Assembly: GCA_023229765.1 (NCBI GenBank)
Contig: JALNYO010000006.1
Location: forward strand, 62,001 to 126,000
Length of the DNA stretch: 64,000 nucleotides
Source: Syntrophales bacterium
GTDB lineage: Bacteria; Desulfobacterota; Syntrophia; Syntrophales; UBA5619
Direction: 5' to 3'
Part shown: positions 1 through 8,719 of the stretch, piece after piece
Numbering within the stretch: the stretch's first letter is position 1
Layout: every line of letters begins with the position of its first letter
Made by a program: the position numbers and the translations under genes
The notes under the pieces: model-generated
Database searches by the model: none
What the model was told of the DNA's origin: nothing
The model's input: the letters and a program-made list of their open reading frames with translations, nothing else

Positions 1-538
1 GGCGCTTGAACTGGCTGGCCAGTCCCAGATGGGCTTCATCCGATTTTGCCGCCACAATCAACCCGGAGGTGTCTTTGTCGAGGCGATGCACAATACCCGG
101 GCGAAGCACCCCGCCGATCCCGGAAAGATCATGGCAATGGAAAAGCAGGGCGTTTACGAGGGTGCCTCCGTAATGACCGGCCGCCGGATGGACAACCATG
201 CCCGCGGGTTTGTCAATCACGATCAGCGACGCGTCTTCGTAAACCACGACCAGAGGAATATCCTCCGGCAGGGCCGCTAAATAAGGTTTGGCTTCGGGAA
301 AGTCGATCACAACCTCGGACCCGGCCTTCAGCTTCTGACCGGCACGGCAAGGGCGGCCCCCCACAAGCGCCTTTCCCTCGGCGATCAGCTTCGCAATTCT
401 GGTGCGCGTTACCCCCGGCTCCCGGCTGACAAGCAGCAGATCGAGGCGAACCCCCTCCTCTTCCGGCAACACAAGAAAGCGGGCTCGTCCTGGTTTTTCA
501 CCGGCAAGCAAAGCTTCATGTTCATGAAATTCGTGCAT
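1..538 (-). CDS. rluD: RluA/RluD-family 23S rRNA pseudouridine synthase (3' part beyond window)
   Basis: The visible 179 residues start at an ATG at 538 and run off the left edge. Residues about 28-75 form an S4 RNA-binding domain, followed by the start of the pseudouridine synthase domain. The catalytic signature HRLDKDTSGL is at about residues 151-160, with the catalytic Asp at about 154. Enzymes of this family isomerise uridines in 23S rRNA helix 69 (RluD) or related sites. The S4 domain plus the length of the pre-catalytic part fit RluD better than RluA, which lacks S4. The C-terminal half is missing, so the exact subfamily is inferred. Confidence 0.88.
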   Translation of the reverse strand, partial: MHEFHEHEALLAGEKPGRARFLVLPEEEGVRLDLLLVSREPGVTRTRIAKLIAEGKALVGGRPCRAGQKLKAGSEVVIDFPEAKPYLAALPEDIPLVVVYEDASLIVIDKPAGMVVHPAAGHYGGTLVNALLFHCHDLSGIGGVLRPGIVHRLDKDTSGLIVAAKSDEAHLGLASQFKR

Positions 539-728
539 AACTTGTTTACTTAGAATGGTTTATTTGTAACTACTCAGGTTGCTTAGACTGTAGTCTGTTA
601 TGACTGCGCAAAGAACGAATCAATGACCCCAACACCTTTTCAGCCTATAAAAGTTTTGAATCATAGCCGATAAAACTGTTTTATGAACATTAAGCTGCGC
701 TTTCATCCGTCTTTGTGACGGTGCGCCG

Positions 729-2168
729 TCAGGGATGTTTCATCGGCTGCTTCCCTGATAAAGCATCCAGAACCTCCCGCAGCGCCTCACGAATCTCGTT
801 GAAATCCTCCTCCCACAGGGTTCGGGGATCCAGCAGCACCTGATCGTCGGCGACACGGACAATCACCGGCGGATCGCACTGCCGAAGCCCCCGTTCAATC
901 TCGGCTGCCGAACCGAAGTCTGATCTGATACCGACCAGCGCCGTCTCTATTCCCTGAGTCGGCAGAGATCCCCCTCCCGCCATAGAAAATCCATTTACAA
1001 GCTTGACTTCCACTCCCTCGGATAAATGCCGCCGGAGCAGGGAGCGCAGTTTTTTCGCCCGCTTTTCGACAGAAGCCAGGGATTCGGTCAGGGCATGCAG
1101 AACCGGGATGTCGGCAATGGCCCCGGCGGGTCGGAGGTATTGGACCAGCGTTCCCTCCAGGGCGGCAAGGGTCAGCTTGTCTATCCTGAGAGCGCGATTA
1201 AGGGGATTTTTCGCAATCTTCTCCAGGAATTTCCTCTTTCCCAGAATGATACCCGCCTGTGGACCGCCAAGGAGCTTGTCGCCGCTGAAGGTCACCACAT
1301 CCACACCGGCATCAAGGCTGTCGCGCACCGTCGGCTCCCGTTTTAAACCGTAATGGTCCAATTCACTGAAACAGCCGCTTCCCAAATCCTCCACGACGGG
1401 AATGCCATGCTTTTTCCCCATTTCCACGAGCTGGCCGCGCTCTGCCTCCTCGGTAAAGCCGACGATCAGAAAGTTGCTGGTGTGAACCTTCAAGAGCAGC
1501 CCCGTATCCGGGCAGACGGCCCTTTCGTAATCGGCAATTCGGGTGCGGTTCGTCGTTCCCACCTCCACGAGACGGGCGCCGCTTTTTTCCATAACATCGG
1601 GAATGCGGAACTCGCCACCGATTTCGATCAGCTCACCACGAGAAACAATCGCCTCCCGGTTCATGGCAAGGCTGTTCAAAACCAGCATCACCGCGGCGGC
1701 ATTGTTGTTGACAACAAGGGCATCCTCCGCCCCGCAGAGCGCGCACAAAAGCCCCTTGACATTGTCATAGCGGATGCCCCGCTCACCCTTTTCAAGGTTG
1801 TATTCAAGGTTGGAGTAGCCGGAGGCGACCTCGATAACCCGCTCCATCGCCTCCCGGCAGAGGGGCGCCCGGCCGAGATTCGTGTGCAGAATAACCCCCG
1901 TCGCGTTGATCACCCGGCGCAGACGGAAGGCGCGATATCCCGCGATCATCTTCAGCGCCTGATCCGCCGCCTCACCCGGGGTCGGCAGCGGGCGCAACTC
2001 GCCCCTTTGTCGGATAATTCGCTCCCGAAGTTCCTCAACAACCGTCCGGCAGGCATCCTTGAGCAGCTCCCGGGAAAACCCCGCGGCCTCTTCCTGTTTT
2101 TCGACTCTGAGGAGCAAATCGTCTATTTTGGGAAGATTGCGCAGCAACTCCTGTGTTCGTTCATCCAT
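729..2168 (-). CDS. selA: L-seryl-tRNA(Sec) selenium transferase (selenocysteine synthase)
   Basis: This PLP enzyme converts seryl-tRNA(Sec) to selenocysteinyl-tRNA(Sec) using selenophosphate. The 479-residue length is normal for bacterial SelA. The N-terminal domain is followed by a fold-type I PLP domain, and the motif TFSGDKLLGGPQAG carries the Schiff-base lysine at about residue 298. I chose the ATG at 2168, seven bases after a GAGG, rather than the GTG two codons upstream. Its presence implies that the organism makes selenoproteins, although selB, selC and selD are not in this window. Confidence 0.95.
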   Translation of the reverse strand: MDERTQELLRNLPKIDDLLLRVEKQEEAAGFSRELLKDACRTVVEELRERIIRQRGELRPLPTPGEAADQALKMIAGYRAFRLRRVINATGVILHTNLGRAPLCREAMERVIEVASGYSNLEYNLEKGERGIRYDNVKGLLCALCGAEDALVVNNNAAAVMLVLNSLAMNREAIVSRGELIEIGGEFRIPDVMEKSGARLVEVGTTNRTRIADYERAVCPDTGLLLKVHTSNFLIVGFTEEAERGQLVEMGKKHGIPVVEDLGSGCFSELDHYGLKREPTVRDSLDAGVDVVTFSGDKLLGGPQAGIILGKRKFLEKIAKNPLNRALRIDKLTLAALEGTLVQYLRPAGAIADIPVLHALTESLASVEKRAKKLRSLLRRHLSEGVEVKLVNGFSMAGGGSLPTQGIETALVGIRSDFGSAAEIERGLRQCDPPVIVRVADDQVLLDPRTLWEEDFNEIREALREVLDALSGKQPMKHP

Positions 2169-2201
2169 CTTCACACCTCGCCTTCATGGCAATTGTTACA
2201 G

Positions 2202-3446
2202 TCAACGCATGTTAACCTGTCCCCGGCAATAGTCCCTGAAATTATTGACGGAGATAAAGAACTCCCGCATCAGGACAACCCAGAAGTACCTTCCCCGCTT
2301 AGTCAGGAGAAGCTCCGGGTTTTTCCAGGAAAAGGCGCCCGCCAGGTAAAAGGCGGCTATATCCGGCCAGAGCAGACGAAACGCCGTACCGTACTTCTTT
2401 TTCAGCTCCGCGATATTCAGCCTGGTTCCAAACAGCTTCATCAGAAAATCATACCTGACCCTCTCTTTTTGCGAAAAAACGCGGGAAACCAGCAGCGGCG
2501 ACGCCCCTTTTTCCATCCTTCCGATATATTCCCTGATATCGAAGGTGTTGGCGTAGGAAACGCCGCCCAGATAGCCGATGGCGCCGCTGCCGAGCCCGGC
2601 GTACTCGTCGTAATCAACGATATACTCGTCAATCATCGCCTTTCCCCGCGAGAAACACCATGCCGAAGAAAAGCGATATGTCGGCACAAGCCGTCCGGCA
2701 ATCTGATGGTAAAACCGCCGTTCCTGACCGTAATCGACCACGCCCAGACTGCCTTCAACCTTCCTGCGCGTTGAAGCCGATACCATCAAGGGGTACCAGG
2801 TCGTTTGATCCACCCCAAGCGCAAGGAGAATGTCCAGGTCCCGATCCAGCATCTGGGCGGTTTGCGTCGGAAAATTGAAGATCATGTCGGCGTTGAGCGT
2901 CTCGAATATTCCCAGCGTGTTGCGAATCCGCTCCTGCACCTCGGCGCTGCTTCCGTAATCATGCCGCTCCATCCGCTTGAGCAGACCATCGTCAAAACTC
3001 TGAATGCCGACGGAAAGCCGGTTCACACCGGCCAAGCGCAGGGCGCTCAGGCGTTCCTTGGTCAGGTGGTTGGGATTGGTTTCCACCGAGATCTCGCGAA
3101 TCCCGAATGTCTGTCTGGCAAAATCAATGGTCCTGGTCAGCTCGTCGATCAGGACTGTCGGCGTGCCTCCCCCCACGTACAGGGAACCGAATTGGTAGCC
3201 CATATCGCGATAACTGACTATTTCCTTGCGCAGCGCCTGGAAATAGTCGCGGCAAAGCGCCTCCTGAAAGACAACCCGATGAAAGGAACAGTAGGGACAA
3301 AGCCGCTCGCAAAACGGAATATGCATGTAGAGCATCCGGGGCAGTTGATCCGCCGGCGGCGGAATATGGGGCGTCTCGCCTCCCTCAAAGCGCAGCGACC
3401 GGGAAAATTCCCGCCGGGCCTGCGCTGCAATAATGGAATCTATCAA
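2202..3446 (-). CDS. Radical SAM protein, HemN/HemW-like coproporphyrinogen oxidase family
   Basis: A 414-residue radical SAM protein. The iron-sulfur motif CxxxCxxC is seen as CERLCPYCSF with cysteines at 46, 50 and 53, followed by the glycine motif YVGGGTPT. The C-terminal part resembles the HemN_C region. The family includes HemN (anaerobic coproporphyrinogen III decarboxylation), HemW (haem chaperone) and ChuW/HutW (haem degradation); the sequence alone does not decide between them. The start is a TTG at 3446 behind AGGGAG. It lies 33 bases upstream of selA on the same strand, so the two may be co-transcribed. Confidence 0.85.
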   Translation of the reverse strand: MIDSIIAAQARREFSRSLRFEGGETPHIPPPADQLPRMLYMHIPFCERLCPYCSFHRVVFQEALCRDYFQALRKEIVSYRDMGYQFGSLYVGGGTPTVLIDELTRTIDFARQTFGIREISVETNPNHLTKERLSALRLAGVNRLSVGIQSFDDGLLKRMERHDYGSSAEVQERIRNTLGIFETLNADMIFNFPTQTAQMLDRDLDILLALGVDQTTWYPLMVSASTRRKVEGSLGVVDYGQERRFYHQIAGRLVPTYRFSSAWCFSRGKAMIDEYIVDYDEYAGLGSGAIGYLGGVSYANTFDIREYIGRMEKGASPLLVSRVFSQKERVRYDFLMKLFGTRLNIAELKKKYGTAFRLLWPDIAAFYLAGAFSWKNPELLLTKRGRYFWVVLMREFFISVNNFRDYCRGQVNMR

Positions 3447-3588
3447 TTTCCAGCTCCCTTATAATTTTTTACGGCAGGCGCCTGTCCCGCCTTTCCCTTT
3501 TGCCACATGAACAATCGTAAGCGGCGATAAAGTATCTGGAAACTAACAGAGCTTTGCGGATTCTGCAAGAAGCTAATTTGAAATTTTC

Positions 3589-3617
3589 TTGAAATGCCGT
3601 AGGCGTGGTGCTATAGG
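3589..3617 (+). promoter_or_regulatory. Possible promoter of def
   Basis: TTGAAA (3589-3594), a 17-base spacer and TATAGG (3612-3617) would start transcription just before the hairpin that precedes def. The -10 box is poor, so this is tentative. Confidence 0.35.
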
Positions 3618-3634
3618 CGTTCCTTAAAATCAAG

Positions 3635-3679
3635 CGCCCGGGCTCTGTAACCCCCGATAGTTACCTGCGGACCTGGGCG
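3635..3679 (+). promoter_or_regulatory. Hairpin in the def 5' leader
   Basis: CGCCCGGG (3635-3642) pairs with CCTGGGCG (3672-3679) with one G-U pair. Inside it GTAAC (3647-3651) pairs with GTTAC (3660-3664). It ends a few bases before the def ribosome-binding site (AAAAGGA), so it could influence translation start. It has no T-tract and is not a terminator. Confidence 0.45.
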
Positions 3680-3694
3680 GAAAAGGACACGTCA

Positions 3695-4261
3695 ATGACG
3701 GTGCAGAGAGTCCTTACCCTCTGGGACGAAGGACAGATAATTGAGGACGACACCCGTATCTTGAGGGCGCCTTCGCTGGAGGCGCCGCTTCCCTTCACTG
3801 CGGAAGTCAACGAGGCGATCCGCGCGCTCTGGGACACCTTTCTTGACCGCGATGATTCGGTGGGGCTGGCCGCTCCGCAGATAGGGATAAACCTCCGGAT
3901 CATCGCCGTCCGGACCAGAAACTTCGACGTCAAGGAACGCGAGCAGCGCCGGCTGGATTCCGAAATCCTTGTCAACCCAAGGATCACCCAGACCAGGGGG
4001 GAACTGGTCGCGCTGGAGGAAGGCTGCCTTTCCTGTCCGGGAGTCAATATCGAAGTCAGCCGTTTCCCGGAAATAAAGGTCCGCGCTTTTGACGACGAAA
4101 AGGGCAAAAAGCTCAACAAGCGCTACCTCGACTTCGCGGCTCGCGTCGTCCAGCATGAAATAGACCACCTCGACGGCAAACTCATCGTCGATTACGAAGG
4201 CCCCGTTTACGCATCCAAAAAATATCACAACTTTCTGCAGACCTACTTCGATAATTGCTGA
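3695..4261 (+). CDS. def: Peptide deformylase
   Basis: Removes the N-formyl group from nascent proteins in the cytoplasm. All three family motifs are present: GLAAPQIG (57-64), EGCLS (109-113, metal-binding Cys) and HEIDH (154-158, two metal His and the catalytic Glu). The 188-residue length is normal. The ATG at 3695 follows AAAAGGACACGTCA. It is divergent from the HemN-like gene and stands alone; it is not paired with fmt here. Confidence 0.96.
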   Translation: MTVQRVLTLWDEGQIIEDDTRILRAPSLEAPLPFTAEVNEAIRALWDTFLDRDDSVGLAAPQIGINLRIIAVRTRNFDVKEREQRRLDSEILVNPRITQTRGELVALEEGCLSCPGVNIEVSRFPEIKVRAFDDEKGKKLNKRYLDFAARVVQHEIDHLDGKLIVDYEGPVYASKKYHNFLQTYFDNC

Positions 4262-4337
4262 AGGCACTGTTTTCATATGAATATTTAACGTTGCCTTAGA
4301 TAACGATTTTCCCGGGGAGCATCAACGGAAATAACCC

Positions 4338-5402
4338 ATGAAAACTTTTTTTGCCGGATACCTCGAAAAATCTGTTGATATATTGATCATGCTCGCGATC
4401 GTGGGCATCTCCATGGCCGTTGGCTATTTTCTCCGCAGGCAGGTGCTCGGCAGGCTTTCCCGGTGGGCGAAAAGGAACGATTCCCCGGCGGGCGACATCA
4501 TCTTTTCAGCCATCAAATCCCCATTTATCGTGCTGAGCTTGATGATGGGAACCTACCTCGCGCTCGAATTTTCGGACCTGTCAAAAAAACTGGTCGATAA
4601 AGCGGAGAAGGGGCTCTCCATCCTCGCGATCATCGCCGTCGCCATGGCAGCGGCGAATATCCTCAGCGGCTACATCAGGATGCGCGCCGCCAAAATCGAC
4701 TCGCGCCTTCCGGTGACAAGTCTCACCGAAAACATTATCCGGATCACCTTTTACAGCGTCGCGGCCCTGATCATCCTGAACCAGCTCGGCATTTCGATTG
4801 CCCCGATCCTGACCACCCTCGGCGTCGGAGGCCTGGCAGTTGCGCTCGCCCTTCAGAACACCCTCTCCAATTTTTTCGCGGGATTCAACATTATTGTCGC
4901 CAAACAGATAAAGGTAGGAGACTTTATAAAGCTCGACTCAGCAGATAGCGGTTACATTGAAGATATCGGGTGGAGATCGACAAAGATAAGGACCTTACAG
5001 GGAAATTACGTCATTATCCCGAACGCGAAATTGGCGGAAATGATCGTGACCAATTACAATCTGCCGGAGAATGATCTGGCGGTCATTGTTCAATTGGGGG
5101 TGCATTACAACAGCAACCTGGAGCAGGTGGAAAAAGTCGTCCGGGAGGTGGCAACGGCCGTGATGAAGGATGCGCCAGGCGGGGTTCCCGCTTTTGAACC
5201 GCTGGTCAGGTATCACACGTTTGACGCCTCAAGTATTAATTTTTCCGTTATCATGAGGGCGCGGACCTTCGTCGACCAATACGCGATAACACATGAATTC
5301 ATTAAAAGAATACACCTCCGTTTCGCCCAGGAAAAAATCGTGATCCCTTTTCCGATCGTCGCGTTGAACACCGAACAAGAGGGCGGTGCTTCCTGCTCAT
5401 AA
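4338..5402 (+). CDS. MscS-family mechanosensitive ion channel
   Basis: A 354-residue inner-membrane protein that releases solutes on hypo-osmotic shock. Hydrophobic segments lie near residues 12-30, 50-70, 90-110 and 130-150. They are followed by the Gly/Ala-rich pore helix (motif GVGGLAVALALQN) and a soluble beta domain with IIPNAKL, as in MscS. It is slightly longer than E. coli MscS because of an extra N-terminal helix pair. No strong ribosome-binding site is seen before the ATG at 4338. Confidence 0.9.
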   Translation: MKTFFAGYLEKSVDILIMLAIVGISMAVGYFLRRQVLGRLSRWAKRNDSPAGDIIFSAIKSPFIVLSLMMGTYLALEFSDLSKKLVDKAEKGLSILAIIAVAMAAANILSGYIRMRAAKIDSRLPVTSLTENIIRITFYSVAALIILNQLGISIAPILTTLGVGGLAVALALQNTLSNFFAGFNIIVAKQIKVGDFIKLDSADSGYIEDIGWRSTKIRTLQGNYVIIPNAKLAEMIVTNYNLPENDLAVIVQLGVHYNSNLEQVEKVVREVATAVMKDAPGGVPAFEPLVRYHTFDASSINFSVIMRARTFVDQYAITHEFIKRIHLRFAQEKIVIPFPIVALNTEQEGGASCS

Positions 5403-5431
5403 ACGGGGAGGAACAATCCCTGCCCAGGGTC

Positions 5432-5604
5432 TGCGACAAAAATGTGGGTATCATATACTTGCAGAAACTTATCCCCCCTTTGGAAAAGAGGGGCAGGGGG
5501 GATTCATAATAAAAGCAAGGGGATATTTATTCTCCAGCAAATCTCCCCCAACCCCTCTTTGCTAAAGAGGGGTGAAAAACTGCTCTACCCATAAATTTGT
5601 CGCA
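5432..5604. repeat. MITE-like element with 19-bp terminal inverted repeats
   Basis: The left end (5432-5450) reads TGCGACAAAAATGTGGGTA. The right end (5586-5604) read on the other strand is TGCGACAAATTTATGGGTA, 16 of 19 identical. Nested inside is a second inverted pair of C/G-rich arms containing CCCCTCTTT and AAAGAGGGG. The internal arms resemble the palindromes near 41.16 and 45.59 kb. There is no coding capacity. Confidence 0.6.
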
Positions 5605-5625
5605 CACCCCCCTGCCCAAAAGGGC

Positions 5626-5656
5626 TTGACAAAAAAACAGGGGAAGCAGATACATT
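5626..5656 (+). promoter_or_regulatory. Possible promoter of the XRE-cupin/por operon
   Basis: A perfect TTGACA at 5626-5631 just outside the repeat element. The best -10 candidates are GATACA (5649-5654, spacing 17) or TACATT (5651-5656, spacing 19), both weak. It would give a 150-base leader ahead of the regulator gene. Confidence 0.3.
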
Positions 5657-5813
5657 CAGACATCGCTTAGGGACGTTTGCAAAACGCCCCGTTTGTCATT
5701 GCGGGCCCCCAAACTCCCGCGTATAGAGACCGTGCCCACGGCTTCCTAAATTTGAGGTCGGCGACGGGAGAGCGAATAAATTCTATCCTTAAATATATTA
5801 GTGAGGTGAAGAC

Positions 5814-6416
5814 ATGACCCAGGAGCAAGATGCCCGTTCAGCGGCCGTGGAGCTCGGAATCGGCCGGAAGCTGCATAACCTTCGTGAAAGGAACCGCCTT
5901 ACCCTCGACGATCTCGCCGCCAAAACCGGCCTCGCGCGGGAACTGCTTGCCGATATCGAAAAGGGTGAATTCGTTCCGCCGGTAGCAACGCTCTTGAACG
6001 TCGCCCGCTCCCTCGGCGTGGAAATGGCCCATTTTTTCAAGGACGACGAACCGGAGCTGAAAATCTCGCTTACCCGCCAGGCGGACCGAATCCCCATCCG
6101 GCAGCGGCCCCACCACCGGGAAGGCGAGGTGGATTACATCTATGAAGCGCTCGAAACCCGCAAGCAGGATAAACACATGGAGCCACTCCTCGTGTCTTTC
6201 CAGCCTCTTTCAACCTCGGAAGTGGTTTTTACCAGCCACGACGGGGAGGAGTTCACGTATCTGCTGGAAGGACGTCTTGAATTCAGAACCAACGAACGGG
6301 TGGAGATACTGGAACCGGGCGACACCCTGTACTTTGAGTCGGCGCAAAACCACGCCTTCCGGTCGCTCGACGGCAAGCAGGCACGGGCACTGGTCGTTGT
6401 GTGGAACCGCAGTTAG
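5814..6416 (+). CDS. XRE-family transcriptional regulator with C-terminal cupin domain
   Basis: A 200-residue two-domain protein. Residues about 17-71 form an XRE helix-turn-helix; residues about 125-195 form a cupin_2 small-molecule-binding barrel (motifs HDGEEFTYLLEG and EPGDTLYFES). Proteins of this layout usually sense a metabolite and control the adjacent operon. It starts 19 bases before the ferredoxin oxidoreductase genes on the same strand, so it probably regulates them and may itself be co-transcribed. The ligand cannot be told from the sequence. A GAGGTG ribosome-binding site precedes the ATG. Confidence 0.88.
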   Translation: MTQEQDARSAAVELGIGRKLHNLRERNRLTLDDLAAKTGLARELLADIEKGEFVPPVATLLNVARSLGVEMAHFFKDDEPELKISLTRQADRIPIRQRPHHREGEVDYIYEALETRKQDKHMEPLLVSFQPLSTSEVVFTSHDGEEFTYLLEGRLEFRTNERVEILEPGDTLYFESAQNHAFRSLDGKQARALVVVWNRS

Positions 6417-6434
6417 ATTTAGGGAGGATAATTC

Positions 6435-6983
6435 ATGCTTGAACTCCGCTTTCATGGACGGGGCGGCCAGGGAACGGTCGTCGGCACCATTGTCATGGCG
6501 AAGGCGTTTTTCCGGGCCGGCTACGAGGTGCAGAGTTTCCCCGTTTTCGGCGTCGAGCGGCGGGGCGCCCCTGTCGAATCGTACGTCCGCCTTGACAAAA
6601 CAAAAATATATCTCCGGACGAACATCACCACGCCGGATCACGTCGTCGTGCAGGACACAACGCTGCTGCAAAATATCGATGTCGCCAAGGGGTTGAAGCC
6701 CGGCGGCTGGATATTGATCAACGACATCAAAAACGAAAAGGATGTACAGCGCTTTGCGAATTTCCGCTGCGCCTTTATCGATGCGAACCGCATTGCGCTG
6801 GATCATAAACTCGGCACGCGCACCCATCCGATCGTCAATACGGCGATGCTCGGCGCCCTGGCCCGCGTGCTGGAAATGCCGCCGATAGAGGCGGTAATCG
6901 AGGCGATCCGGGAGGATATCCCGATCCGCACGGACTCCAACATCAGCGCGGCCGAAGAAGCTTACAGGACGGTATGCCTATGA
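6435..6983 (+). CDS. porG: Pyruvate/2-oxoacid:ferredoxin oxidoreductase, gamma subunit
   Basis: The first gene of a gamma-delta-alpha-beta set. The 182 residues match the POR gamma domain, with the typical opening FHGRGGQGTVVG and motif ERRGAPVESYVR. In these complexes the gamma subunit contacts coenzyme A and the alpha subunit. The ATG at 6435 follows AGGGAGGATAATTC. Its 3' end overlaps the next gene by 10 bases, indicating translational coupling. Confidence 0.92.
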   Translation: MLELRFHGRGGQGTVVGTIVMAKAFFRAGYEVQSFPVFGVERRGAPVESYVRLDKTKIYLRTNITTPDHVVVQDTTLLQNIDVAKGLKPGGWILINDIKNEKDVQRFANFRCAFIDANRIALDHKLGTRTHPIVNTAMLGALARVLEMPPIEAVIEAIREDIPIRTDSNISAAEEAYRTVCL

Positions 6984-8719
6984 ATATCGAAATGAAAAAC
7001 AAACTGCTGATCCCCCTTTCCTTTACTACGACCGAGGGCAACAAAACAGGCTCCTGGCGCTTCCTGCGCCCACACTTCGAGAACAAGACCGCTCCTTGCT
7101 CGGCGGCGTGTCCAGCAGGCGAGGATATTCCGCAAATCGAGCTTTTGGCCGCGCAGGGTGATTTCAAGGAAGCCTGGGAAGCGATCCTGCGGGAAAACCC
7201 TTTCCCCGCCACCTGCGGCCGGGTCTGCTTCCATCCGTGCGAGGGTATCTGCAACCGGGGCAATTACGATGAGGCCCTCGCCGTGCACACGCTGGAGCGG
7301 TTTCTTGCCGATACAGCCGCCCGGTACGACTTTCACCCGCCCACGCCCGGCGCTGCTCCGCGCAATGAACGGATCGCTATTGTCGGAGGAGGCCCTGCAG
7401 GACTGGCCACGGCCTGGTTTCTGATTAGGCTGGGGTTTAAGTGCGACGTCCTCGAGGCGGCCGCCGAGGTGGGAGGATTGCTCCGCTGGGGAATCCCCGC
7501 GTACCGTCTCCCCCTGGACGCACTGCTTCAGGATGTCGAGCGCCTGCAAGCCGCCGGGGTTGAAATATTCACCAACCGCCGGGTTGACGAAAAGTTTCTG
7601 ACGGATCCCGACAGCCGTTATCAAGCCTTTATTATTGCCTGCGGCCATGCCAAAGGGCAACAAATCGGCATCCCCGGCGAAAACGCCGCCGCTGTTGTCG
7701 AGGGACTGGATTTTCTTAGAGACCTGCGGGCCGGAATCCCGGTTTCCCATGACGGGACAACCGCCGTCATCGGCGGGGGCAATACCGCCGTTGATGTCGC
7801 CAGAAGCGTGGTGCGACTGGGAGGAAAAGCCGTCATCTACTATCGGAGGCGTAAGCAGGATATGCCCGCTTTCGCCGAAGAGATCCGGATGGCTATCGAA
7901 GAGGGGGTGACGATACAGGAACTTGTCGCCCCGGCAGAGGTTAAACACGAAGTAAATCAACTTGTTCTCAAGCTGCAACGGATGGTTGTTTCCGGCGAGG
8001 AAGCGGGAAGGGCTCGCGTTGTTCCCGCCGCCGGCAACCCGGAATTCGTGAAGGCGCAGCGCGTCATCCGGGCAATCGGGGCGGGGCCGCAGGAGGCCTG
8101 GATGGAACCCCCGCAGGCAGGCCCTGATACATTAGCGTTCAGCCACTCCCGCATCGTCCTCGGCCAAGGACAGCGACCGGTTCTTTACACCGGCGATCTG
8201 GCCAATGAAACCAAAAGCGTAACCCACGCCATCGCCTCCGGCAAGCAGGCGGCCATCGCCCTGGACATATTTTTCCGCGAAGGCGCAGCCGCAATCGCCT
8301 CTGCTCTTGCGGACTGCACCGTCGGCGACGGAAGCGCCCAGTCCCTGGAAATCTATCTCGGCGGGGAGCGTAAACTGAGGAGCAGTCACGTTGTCGGCTA
8401 TTCGGAGATCAACACCGAATACTTCTCCTTCGCGCCCCGGATCAAACAGCCGCGTCTGCTGATCGAGGAACGCCGCCGATCGTTTTCAGAAATTGACCTG
8501 AAAATCTCCGCGGGACTGGCGATGAAGGAGGCGGCGCGCTGCTTCAACTGCGGCTTCTGCAACAACTGCGACAACTGCCGCCTCTTCTGCCCGGACGTCA
8601 CCGTCATCAGGGAAGCGGACACAAGGCGGATTAATTACGACTATTGCAAGGGGTGCGGGATTTGCGTTGTGGAGTGCCCGCGCAATGCGATGTCCCTGGA
8701 TAAGGAGGAAAGCGAATGA
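6974..8719 (+). CDS. porD: GltD-like NAD(P)/FAD oxidoreductase fused to POR delta (2[4Fe-4S]) subunit
   Basis: A 581-residue fusion. Residues about 40-115 form the cysteine-rich domain of glutamate synthase small subunits. Residues about 130-430 hold two dinucleotide-binding folds (VGGGPAGLATAWF for FAD, GGGNTAVDVARS for NAD(P)). The last 60 residues are a ferredoxin domain with CFNCGFCNNCDNC and CKGCGICVVECP, matching POR delta. The arrangement suggests direct electron transfer between NAD(P)H and the oxidoreductase's iron-sulfur chain. GltD-like proteins also occur in NfnB and other electron-transfer complexes, so the physiological partner is inferred. A second ATG at 6980 is an alternative start. 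Confidence 0.88.
   Translation: MPMNIEMKNKLLIPLSFTTTEGNKTGSWRFLRPHFENKTAPCSAACPAGEDIPQIELLAAQGDFKEAWEAILRENPFPATCGRVCFHPCEGICNRGNYDEALAVHTLERFLADTAARYDFHPPTPGAAPRNERIAIVGGGPAGLATAWFLIRLGFKCDVLEAAAEVGGLLRWGIPAYRLPLDALLQDVERLQAAGVEIFTNRRVDEKFLTDPDSRYQAFIIACGHAKGQQIGIPGENAAAVVEGLDFLRDLRAGIPVSHDGTTAVIGGGNTAVDVARSVVRLGGKAVIYYRRRKQDMPAFAEEIRMAIEEGVTIQELVAPAEVKHEVNQLVLKLQRMVVSGEEAGRARVVPAAGNPEFVKAQRVIRAIGAGPQEAWMEPPQAGPDTLAFSHSRIVLGQGQRPVLYTGDLANETKSVTHAIASGKQAAIALDIFFREGAAAIASALADCTVGDGSAQSLEIYLGGERKLRSSHVVGYSEINTEYFSFAPRIKQPRLLIEERRRSFSEIDLKISAGLAMKEAARCFNCGFCNNCDNCRLFCPDVTVIREADTRRINYDYCKGCGICVVECPRNAMSLDKEESE

Noticed and set aside
3540..3694. Possible 6S-like RNA upstream of def
   Set aside because: Only a short hairpin with a resemblance to the 6S 3' arm; no matching 5' arm of the long closing stem is found, so it is listed only as a leader hairpin.
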